DNA of 44,627 nt. Source: a virus. The position numbers and the translations under genes are program-made. Positions within the stretch are counted from its first letter, which is position 1, and each line of letters starts with the position of its first letter. The notes below the pieces were generated by a model. That model worked only from the letters and a program-made list of their open reading frames with translations. It had not been told where the DNA came from and did not search any database. The stretch is from IMG/VR virus record IMGVR_UViG_3300005253_000113, positions 1-44,627 of that record; one strand, 5' to 3'. Positions 6,405 through 11,910 of this stretch are shown piece by piece.

Positions 6405-7650
6405 AAAGCTTGAATGCGAGTCCAAATTCGGCATTTATACCTTTGATTTATCTGAGCTTGGGCTTCGCATCCGGCTTGACCGCATACATGAGCGGGGGGA
6501 CAGCATATCGGGAGAGGTCACGATTGAGAACACGGCTGGCGACCACATCCACACCGCACGGCTATCGCTACTCGATACAGCTAAAAAGCGTAGCCTGGCA
6601 TCTCACCTGGCAAAGCAAATTAACTCATTGAATTGGGACACGATAATCGAGGGGGTATCCCAAGCGGTTATAGTGGCTCACCGAAAGGGCGAACCAGTAA
6701 TTGAGATAGGACAGATACCCAAGCGCCACACTCCCCGGTGGAGGTTGGAAGGGATAATCCCAGAGGGGGATATTACGATAATGTTCGGCGCCGGGGGCAC
6801 AGGCAAGTCCATGCTGGCTTTGTGCTTTGCTTTGTCTGTCCAGCATGGCTGGAGTGGTCTAGGACTTACGCCGGAGGCGGGTAATGTGCTGTATCTGGAT
6901 TGGGAATGGGGATGGGAGGAGCACAACGAGCGGTTGAAATCTATCGAGGCAGGCATGGAACTAGACTTCTCTCCCAACATAGCCTATCGCTATTGTCACC
7001 GGGCATTAGACACAGAAATTCAGGAGATTCATAAAATCGTAATTGACAGGGACATTAAACTCATTATCGTTGATTCCGCCATCCCCGCGCTTGGTGGGGC
7101 AAAAGAGGCGAAGGAAAACTCTGAGCCCTTATTCCAGGCTCTGCGATCTATGCCGGGGGCAACAAGTCTTATCATTAGCCACCAGAGTAAGGACCCGGAG
7201 CAGAAGGTCAAGTCACCTTATGGTGATGTATTCTTTGTCAACCGCGCCCGCCATGTTCTTGAGGCCCGGTCGGTTATGGACTCTGAGGATGAAATAAAAA
7301 TCGCTCTATATAAGCACAAGTCTAACCTCCCCCCTTCTCTTCTCCGTAACCGTTACCCCATAGGCTTTCATGTAGCTGAATCTGATTTGGGCACTACAAT
7401 TGAGAGCCTGGATGTTCGATCCGTCCCAGAACTGGCGGAACGAATGAGTATAACTAGCAGGATAATTAACGCAATAAAGCTGCAACCATCGGGCATTAAA
7501 GTAGCTGAGTTGGCGGAAGCTCTTAATGTAAAACCTAAGTCAATCTCTCAATCTCTGTGGCGGGGTAAGGGTAGAATCTTTACTTCTCTTGATCCACAAC
7601 TAAAAGAATCTAGATGGGCCTTACTCTCTAAGGAAACTGATAGCTATTGA
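6397..7650 (+). CDS. RecA-like ATPase / RepA-type helicase with C-terminal winged helix
   Basis: 417 residues from ATG 6397 (AAGG upstream). Residues 1-115 form a beta-rich N-terminal part. Walker A is FGAGGTGKSML (about 129-138) and Walker B is KLIIVDSAIPAL (about 220), followed by SLIISHQSKD (sensor-like), the order of AAA_25/RepA-type hexameric helicases. Residues about 345-400 (RIINAIKLQPSGIKVAELAE, then LNVKPKSISQSL) form a winged helix like those of replication initiators. Right after the stop come the TCTACA repeats, a natural binding target. Likely unwinds the origin and loads or acts as replicative helicase with the DnaB-N protein. Confidence 0.85.
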   Translation: MPEKLECESKFGIYTFDLSELGLRIRLDRIHERGDSISGEVTIENTAGDHIHTARLSLLDTAKKRSLASHLAKQINSLNWDTIIEGVSQAVIVAHRKGEPVIEIGQIPKRHTPRWRLEGIIPEGDITIMFGAGGTGKSMLALCFALSVQHGWSGLGLTPEAGNVLYLDWEWGWEEHNERLKSIEAGMELDFSPNIAYRYCHRALDTEIQEIHKIVIDRDIKLIIVDSAIPALGGAKEAKENSEPLFQALRSMPGATSLIISHQSKDPEQKVKSPYGDVFFVNRARHVLEARSVMDSEDEIKIALYKHKSNLPPSLLRNRYPIGFHVAESDLGTTIESLDVRSVPELAERMSITSRIINAIKLQPSGIKVAELAEALNVKPKSISQSLWRGKGRIFTSLDPQLKESRWALLSKETDSY

Positions 7651-7761
7651 GTATCTACATAAATCCTTGGTCTACATCCAGTATCTACAAGGGTATATTA
7701 TATATACCCCCCTTGTAGGTAGATACTACTGTAGATTGTTGTAGTTATCTACTGTAGATAA
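7651..7761. other. Candidate replication origin: iteron-like repeats, AT-rich hairpin and palindrome
   Basis: TCTACA/TGTAGA cores occur at 7653-7659, 7671-7676, 7683-7689, 7730-7736 and in the palindrome 7745-7761 (TTATCTACTGTAGATAA). A nine-base stem CTACAAGGG / CCCTTGTAG (7685-7693, 7710-7718) encloses a TATATTATATATA core. Repeats plus an easily melted core directly behind an initiator/helicase gene is the classic layout of an iteron origin. A role as transcription terminator or autoregulatory site for the helicase operon is also possible. Confidence 0.6.
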
Positions 7762-7791
7762 ACCTTCCCCGACCTTTCCCCATCCCCCCTT

Positions 7792-7854
7792 CCCCCATAG
7801 GGAAACCCCCCAGTCAACAGCTACGAAAACCAGGGGGCTTCAGGGCTATGGGGG
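7792..7854. terminator. Candidate bidirectional terminator between convergent genes
   Basis: Inverted repeat CCCCCATAG (7792-7800) / CTATGGGGG (7846-7854) with an inner C6/G5 pairing (7806-7811, 7833-7837). It lies exactly where the rightward helicase operon meets the leftward 7858-8552 operon. There is no clear T tract on either side, so a stem that slows polymerase or stops head-on transcription is inferred. Confidence 0.4.
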
Positions 7855-7857
7855 GGC

Positions 7858-8067
7858 TCAGGAGGTGGGGGGCTCTTGGTTAAGGGACACATTAAGGTCT
7901 TGGCCATTGAGGGTAATTCGGTAGCCATGAGTCCTGATACTTACCTCTACCACATTGCCTACACCATCTTTGAAAGTAGCATCCGCCCCTTCAAGGTATT
8001 CCCTTCTAAAATGGCGATAATGTGAAAGGTCACTTCTGGTAAATCCGACTTCGATTCGTGCTTTCAT
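7858..8067 (-). CDS. Hypothetical protein, 69 aa
   Basis: ATG 8067 overlaps the stop of the zinc-ribbon gene upstream and is preceded by GGAGGAGGAAAC. Beta-rich with basic patches (RIEVGFTRSDLSHYRHFRRE, TLNGQDLNVSLN). Last gene of a four-gene leftward operon. No family recognised. Confidence 0.65.
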   Translation of the reverse strand: MKARIEVGFTRSDLSHYRHFRREYLEGADATFKDGVGNVVEVSIRTHGYRITLNGQDLNVSLNQEPPTS

Positions 8068-8207
8068 GTTTCCTCCTCCAATTTCGTTATCCGTGTCCGG
8101 CCACAGTTACGACAGAGCCAACGCTGCTTTCGCTTCCGGCCTGTGCGGGGCCTTCCGTTGCGGGCCATGGGGGTGCCGCACTCGGGGCAGGGGATGGGGT
8201 TAGGCAT
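8064..8207 (-). CDS. Basic zinc-ribbon miniprotein, 47 aa
   Basis: ATG 8207. CPECGTPM, then a very basic stretch (RTGRKRKQRW), then LCRNCGRTR: a compact zinc ribbon like those at the N-terminus of IS1-type transposase accessory proteins and many phage regulators. Overlaps neighbours on both sides. Likely nucleic-acid binding. Confidence 0.7.
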   Translation of the reverse strand: MPNPIPCPECGTPMARNGRPRTGRKRKQRWLCRNCGRTRITKLEEET

Positions 8208-8442
8208 GGGGGGCATCCTGAATCTCTACCCTCATGGTCAGATTATCAGCCTTCCCTCCGAGACGCCGAGCCTTAGAGAGAAGGAGGCGAAACCTCTCTA
8301 CTTCTCTTGGAGTCAGGTTAATTGTCCAGCCTTCTCTGTTGATCCAGGGGGTGCATTTCAAAACCGTTCTCCTTTCTGCCCCGCTCCCTAAGAGCTGGCG
8401 GGCTGTAACTGAGTCCAGACCCTTGTATTTCGTCTCTCCCAT
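8200..8442 (-). CDS. Hypothetical protein, 80 aa
   Basis: Leftward gene overlapping both neighbours. Contains LTPREVERFRLLLSKARRLG, an amphipathic basic helix, after a beta-like part (GWTINLTPREV). Might be DNA-binding. No known domain recognised. Confidence 0.65.
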   Translation of the reverse strand: MGETKYKGLDSVTARQLLGSGAERRTVLKCTPWINREGWTINLTPREVERFRLLLSKARRLGGKADNLTMRVEIQDAPHA

Positions 8443-8552
8443 CCAAAGGCGTCTATAAGAAGTTTATGGTGTTCGCATACCTCCACGCCATTATCGTTCC
8501 GCCAGGTAGCTTCGTCCTCACAATCTACCAGCCCTCCTGAGCATTGTGGCAT
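8388..8552 (-). CDS. Small Cys/His metal-binding protein, 54 aa
   Basis: Start set at ATG 8552, which has AGGAGG eight bases upstream. A GTG at 8594 in frame lacks such a site and sits at the predicted transcription start. Cysteines and histidines (QCSGGLVDCED, EVCEHHKLL) form a CCCH-like zinc site resembling the one at 2640-2894. First gene of its operon. Confidence 0.65.
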   Translation of the reverse strand: MPQCSGGLVDCEDEATWRNDNGVEVCEHHKLLIDAFGWERRNTRVWTQLQPASS

Positions 8553-8601
8553 TGTCCTGTCCTCCTGTTTCATTATTCGGTGGCTCGCTGCCACCTTAGC
8601 T

Positions 8602-8631
8602 AGTGTAGCACAGTGTAGTGTAGGTTGTCAA
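8602..8631 (-). promoter_or_regulatory. Leftward promoter of the 7858-8552 operon
   Basis: Minus strand TTGACA (8626-8631), 18-base spacer, extended -10 TGCTACACT (hexamer 8602-8607). The -10 and what follows (TACACTAGCTAAGG) match the promoter at 4117-4146 (TACACTAGCTGAGG) at all but one base, so the two leftward promoters are probably co-regulated. Confidence 0.75.
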
Positions 8632-8656
8632 GGGGTTTGGGCCAACTGTTTCAAAA

Positions 8657-8674
8657 TCGTATCTGGGGGAAGCT
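8657..8674 (+). promoter_or_regulatory. Conserved 18-base element (copy 2)
   Basis: TCGTATCTGGGGGAAGCT, matching 4182-4199 at 15 of 18 positions. Lies 26 bases upstream of the leftward -35 box. Candidate binding site for a phage regulator shared by both control regions. Confidence 0.5.
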
Positions 8675-8784
8675 GGGCAGGTCAATAAATCGGTCAACTT
8701 TTACTTGGTTTTGGTCAGTCCATGTATTCCTTGAGGCCCAGGGTTGACAGAAGGGTTATAATATAAGTGGTCGGCAAACGAACC

Positions 8785-9030
8785 TCCTGGGGCATGAGGT
8801 AAAACTGCCCCAGGATTACCAGCGGCTTGCCTGTGGCGGAAGTAATAGACGCAGGTTTTTCAAGCGTCCCAGGGGAAATCGTGTTTAGGATGGCTCGAAT
8901 GGGCTAGCGCATGTGTGGCCCTGGGTAGGCAAGCGGTGCGGGCGAGGGCTGAGGGAACCCTGGAAAAGGGTTGGGCTGTGTCTCAGGTGAACCGATACAG
9001 CTTTTGGTGGAGGCTCACTTATAGGCCCAA
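8785..9030 (+). ncRNA. Candidate structured RNA or leader region (gene-free)
   Basis: The 478 bases at 8595-9072 hold no convincing gene. Within it are many strong pairings: TCCTGGGGCA/TGCCCCAGGA (8785-8794, 8806-8815); GCTTGCC/GGCAAGC (8825-8831, 8928-8934) enclosing CCCAGGG/CCCTGGG (8868-8874, 8919-8925) and a GACGC/GCGTC hairpin; AACCC/GGGTT (8956-8960, 8968-8972); and GCTGTGTC/GATACAGC (8975-8982, 8994-9001). Nested long-range stems followed by local hairpins suggest a folded RNA or an ordered leader for the downstream rightward genes. No known RNA family was recognised. Confidence 0.45.
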
Positions 9031-9072
9031 GCCCCCCGGAACGGTGTTTGACTTGGCCGAACAGGAGGTCTC

Positions 9073-9258
9073 TTGACACAGCTACGGATACCGATAACCA
9101 GTAGGGAACAGCAAGACCACTTGTCCCTAGCCCAAGACCACCTGAACGCTGCAGGAGTGCATTTCGACTCAGGTAGTGACCTTGTTGATGGCACTCCGGT
9201 AACCAGGGTCTGGGAGCTAGGCCACAGCCTGGAAGGGGCTGAGATGAAGGGAGGCTAA
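9073..9258 (+). CDS. Hypothetical protein, 61 aa
   Basis: Start is TTG 9073 with AGGAGG five bases upstream, a strong site that decides the start. The peptide (ITSREQQDHLSLAQDHLNAA, then GVHFDSGSDLVDG, then VWELGHSLEGAEM) looks like a small alpha/beta phage protein. First gene after the possible structured RNA. Confidence 0.6.
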   Translation: MTQLRIPITSREQQDHLSLAQDHLNAAGVHFDSGSDLVDGTPVTRVWELGHSLEGAEMKGG

Positions 9259-9260
9259 CA

Positions 9261-9323
9261 ATGCCCTGTGGCAAGCCCAGAGAGTGGAGAACGCCCGAGG
9301 AACAGGCAGAACATGGGCGATAA
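9261..9323 (+). CDS. Possible 20-aa peptide
   Basis: ATG 9261 follows AAGGGAGGCTAACA, a good ribosome site, and the frame ends at 9323, overlapping the next ATG (9313). The peptide begins MPCGKPREWRTPEEQ, hydrophilic and charged. It may be real or a leader that couples translation to the next gene. Confidence 0.4.
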   Translation: MPCGKPREWRTPEEQAEHGR

Positions 9324-9558
9324 AGAGCGGTTGGATTGGTTAGAGAAGCGAGATGGTGAGGCGCTTATTTCTGATGATGCTGGCCGATGGGCGATCTCGT
9401 CTGGCGGTATGCAAAATGTTCCCAATGCAGATGAAGCTATAGCTATTTCCACCCTTTTCTTTGTAGAAGCTGTAGACTGGCAACCCTCAATCAGAGAAGC
9501 AATTGATGTTGCGATAGAGAAGGAGCTTGTGGAGGCTGGGACGACTCAAATAGTGTGA
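9313..9558 (+). CDS. Hypothetical protein, 81 aa
   Basis: Starts MGDKERLDWLEKRDGEAL, an N-terminus seen in many small phage proteins, then DDAGRWAISSGG and a helical C-terminus (SIREAIDVAIEKELVEAG). Start chosen at ATG 9313 because the longer frame lacks a ribosome site. Function unknown. Confidence 0.65.
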   Translation: MGDKERLDWLEKRDGEALISDDAGRWAISSGGMQNVPNADEAIAISTLFFVEAVDWQPSIREAIDVAIEKELVEAGTTQIV

Positions 9559-9574
9559 ACCGGAGGAGTAGACA

Positions 9575-9706
9575 ATGGCCGCTAATGAAATGGTAATCTG
9601 GGATATTAAAGGGACGGCATCGGCAGTCACTGTGGGCTTAGGGGGGACGGTGCCGACCATCACAGTGGAGATAAGACCTAACCTATCCGTCACCAACTAC
9701 AGGTAG
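9575..9706 (+). CDS. Hypothetical beta-rich protein, 43 aa
   Basis: ATG 9575 with GGAGGAG nine bases upstream. Sequence IWDIKGTASAVTVGLGGTVP and ITVEIRPNLSVTNYR suggests beta strands, as in a small virion or accessory protein. Just upstream of the packaging genes. Confidence 0.55.
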   Translation: MAANEMVIWDIKGTASAVTVGLGGTVPTITVEIRPNLSVTNYR

Positions 9707-9715
9707 GACTAGGGG

Positions 9716-9844
9716 ATGAGTGTTGCTATATGTATGAGGTGCGGGAAAAAGAGACCGCTATTTGATGCCAACGCTTGCGTTCATCCAACATTGTGTCCTT
9801 CCTGCACCCCGTCGAAGCCTGCAGTCTCAAGTAATGCGACCTAA
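9716..9844 (+). CDS. Zinc-ribbon miniprotein, 42 aa
   Basis: ATG 9716 with AGGGG upstream. Two knuckles, ICMRCGKKR and LCPSCTPSK, separated by 18 residues, form a minimal zinc ribbon. No other domain. Probably nucleic-acid or protein binding. Confidence 0.55.
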   Translation: MSVAICMRCGKKRPLFDANACVHPTLCPSCTPSKPAVSSNAT

Positions 9845-9873
9845 AGCATAGGGCTGAACCGAAAGGGGGGCAG

Positions 9874-10035
9874 ATGGTAACAGGTGGGTATGTCGAAACA
9901 GGCTTTGGTAATACCAATCTCACCGTAGATAGCAGGTGGTTGACACTTTTCCTTGCTGACCCCGATGATATTTCAACCCTCCGTCTCCGGGAAGCGCAGG
10001 AGGCAGAACTGGGGCGGGTGGAGGTGGGGGAGTGA
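9874..10035 (+). CDS. Hypothetical protein, 53 aa
   Basis: ATG 9874, preceded by AAAGGGGGG. Sequence ends in a charged helix (DISTLRLREAQEAELGRVEV). Its TGA overlaps the GTG start of the small terminase (GTGA junction), indicating coupled translation with packaging genes. Confidence 0.55.
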   Translation: MVTGGYVETGFGNTNLTVDSRWLTLFLADPDDISTLRLREAQEAELGRVEVGE

Positions 10036-10592
10036 CCACTCTATCACCCGCCACCCTCAAGACAGGCCGAGCGCACTACGAGAAGCAGCAGCAGGCAGGG
10101 GCTACTGGCAGGAAAGTCAGGGAGCGGACGAAGCGGAAGCAGACCCGATACCAGCAGGAGCAGAAGATAGTCGTGAATGAGACGAGGCTGGGGGGAACAC
10201 TGGAAGAAGCAGCGGCGGTCATAGGGATAAGTGGGAACGCCCTGAAGCTCTGGATGAACAAGGATAAAGCGTTCCAGGCCAGGGTGCAGGAGGCGAGGGT
10301 GGTGGCCGTAGAGTATGCAGAGGGTAGGGCGGATGGGTCGCTACCTGAAGCCATAGACGGTTTAATAGCATTAGGGAAGTCGCCTGATGAGAATATCAAG
10401 TTAAAGTCCTTTTTGGCCCGACTCCATGGACGTGGAGTCTTTACTAGAAACCAAGAAGTCTCAGTAAAGGGGATGGTAGGTATATTTAATGCAGACGACA
10501 TGGCCAGAGAGTTCCGAGAAGCTAAAAAGCGAATGGCTGAGGCTGGCAGCCGACTCCTGGGCCTGGATGGTGGAGACGGTCAAGATAAATGA
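10032..10592 (+). CDS. Terminase small subunit-like DNA-binding protein
   Basis: 186 residues from GTG 10032. A basic N-terminus (KVRERTKRKQTRYQQEQKI) is followed by a helix-turn-helix-like region (GTLEEAAAVIGISGNALKLW), then helices, then GLIALGKSPDENIKLKSFLA and a C-terminal helix. This order and the 26-base overlap with the large terminase gene fit a small terminase, which recognises the packaging site and feeds DNA to the motor. Sequence identity to any specific family is not claimed. Confidence 0.75.
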   Translation: MTTLSPATLKTGRAHYEKQQQAGATGRKVRERTKRKQTRYQQEQKIVVNETRLGGTLEEAAAVIGISGNALKLWMNKDKAFQARVQEARVVAVEYAEGRADGSLPEAIDGLIALGKSPDENIKLKSFLARLHGRGVFTRNQEVSVKGMVGIFNADDMAREFREAKKRMAEAGSRLLGLDGGDGQDK

Positions 10593-11910
10593 CCCGCCGC
10601 CGATAGGGAAGGGGATAATCCCTTTCCAACCCTGGGAACACCTTAGAGAACTACATATAGCTATCGAGGCCCATCGCCTCTTGCAGGTGTTGAAGGCCAG
10701 GCAAGTAGGGATAACTTGGTTCTTATCCGGTTATGCAACGCACTACGCGATGTTTAACGAAGGGGCAAATGTCCTGTTATTGAGCAAGGGAGAGGATGAG
10801 GCTAAGGAGATGTTGGCCCGGTGCGCCTTGATATATCGGGAGTTGCCTGAGTGGTTAAAGCAGTCACTAGGCCCTGGGGGAGCAAGTGTAATGACCTTCC
10901 CCGCAATGGATAGCAAAATACGGGCCTTGCCCGCTACCGAGACCGCAGGACGCACAGAGACGGCAAGTTTGGTTATATGTGATGAGTGGGACTTCCACCC
11001 CTATGCCGAATTGAACTATGCAGCCGTTAAGCCGACCATAGACGCCGGGGGCAAGTTCATAGGCGTCTCAACGGTGGATAAGCAAAAGATAAACACCTTT
11101 TTCAAGCAGATGTGGAGAAGGGGGAGTGAGTCGGGATTTCATCAGATGTTTTTCAACTGGGGTGTGAGACCTGGGCGTGACCAGGCATGGTATAATGATA
11201 CCAAACGTGGCTATCCCAATATTGCCCTATGGGAGCAGGAGTATCCCACCACCGCCGAGGAAGCCCTGGCCCCATCACAGGGGCTATGCTATTTTGATGT
11301 TGAAGCCCTGAAGCAATTACTAGAGGTGGCAAGAGAAGAAGTTGCCGGGATATATAGGCAACCAGTTATCGCCAGACGGTATGCAGCGTGGATTGATCCC
11401 GCAGGGCAAGGAAAGGACAACCACAGCCTGCAAATCATGGACTGCCAGATGGGGGAGATGGTGGTAGATTTTACCAATAACCTGCCTCGAGACCTGTTTG
11501 CTGAGGGGGCACACTGTATATTGGGGTTATTCAAGTTCCCCCTACTAGGCATAGAGTCCAATGGGGTAGGGGAAGCGATGATAGACATTATCAAGGCCCT
11601 GGGATATCCGATGGATAAGCTATGCAAACATGGAGCGAATAATGAGAAGTTGGGAGTGCCCACCAGCAGGGACTTCCGATGGCGGATACTGATTGACCTG
11701 GCCGAAGGGATACGGCAGGGGTCAACGATAGTCCACTCTAAGCAAGCCGTGAAGGAGTGTTTTAGTTTTCTACAGACGGATAAGGGACACCCAGAAGCCG
11801 CAGGAGGGGCAAAGGATGATAGGGTAATGGCGATGGCGGGGGCGGCATGGGTGGCGAAACAGGTTGTAGTCAACAAGAAGGCGGAGACTCACGCCTATGC
11901 GAGGTTATAA
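10567..11910 (+). CDS. Terminase large subunit (DNA packaging ATPase-nuclease)
   Basis: 447 residues from ATG 10567. Walker A LKARQVGIT (residues 42-50) is the classic terminase form. Walker B LVICDEWD is near 135-142. The coupling and linker motif EQEYPTTAEEALAPSQG lies near 224-240. The RNase H-like nuclease shows AAWIDPAGQGKD (Asp 277), GIESNGVG (Glu 330) and AKDDRVMAMAGA near the end. It cuts concatemers and pumps DNA through the portal. An upstream in-frame ATG at 10489 was rejected because it lies deeper within the small terminase gene. Confidence 0.95.
   Translation: MVETVKINDPPPIGKGIIPFQPWEHLRELHIAIEAHRLLQVLKARQVGITWFLSGYATHYAMFNEGANVLLLSKGEDEAKEMLARCALIYRELPEWLKQSLGPGGASVMTFPAMDSKIRALPATETAGRTETASLVICDEWDFHPYAELNYAAVKPTIDAGGKFIGVSTVDKQKINTFFKQMWRRGSESGFHQMFFNWGVRPGRDQAWYNDTKRGYPNIALWEQEYPTTAEEALAPSQGLCYFDVEALKQLLEVAREEVAGIYRQPVIARRYAAWIDPAGQGKDNHSLQIMDCQMGEMVVDFTNNLPRDLFAEGAHCILGLFKFPLLGIESNGVGEAMIDIIKALGYPMDKLCKHGANNEKLGVPTSRDFRWRILIDLAEGIRQGSTIVHSKQAVKECFSFLQTDKGHPEAAGGAKDDRVMAMAGAAWVAKQVVVNKKAETHAYARL

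Noticed and set aside
8825-8934. tRNA-Leu-like sequence (GCTTGCC acceptor-like stem, TGGCGGAAGTAATAGACGC)
   Set aside because: The acceptor-like pair is 110 bases apart, too far for a tRNA. There is no GG in the D loop, no anticodon stem-loop of seven bases, no T arm and no CCA-like end.
8885-9274. 129-aa open frame on the minus strand
   Set aside because: It is Pro/Ser/Gly-rich, lacks a ribosome site, runs opposite to two real small genes and across the structured region. It looks like an antisense by-product of GC content.
10489-10566. Upstream ATG for the large terminase
   Set aside because: Would extend 104 bases into the small terminase gene. ATG 10567 gives a normal N-terminus and a short overlap.
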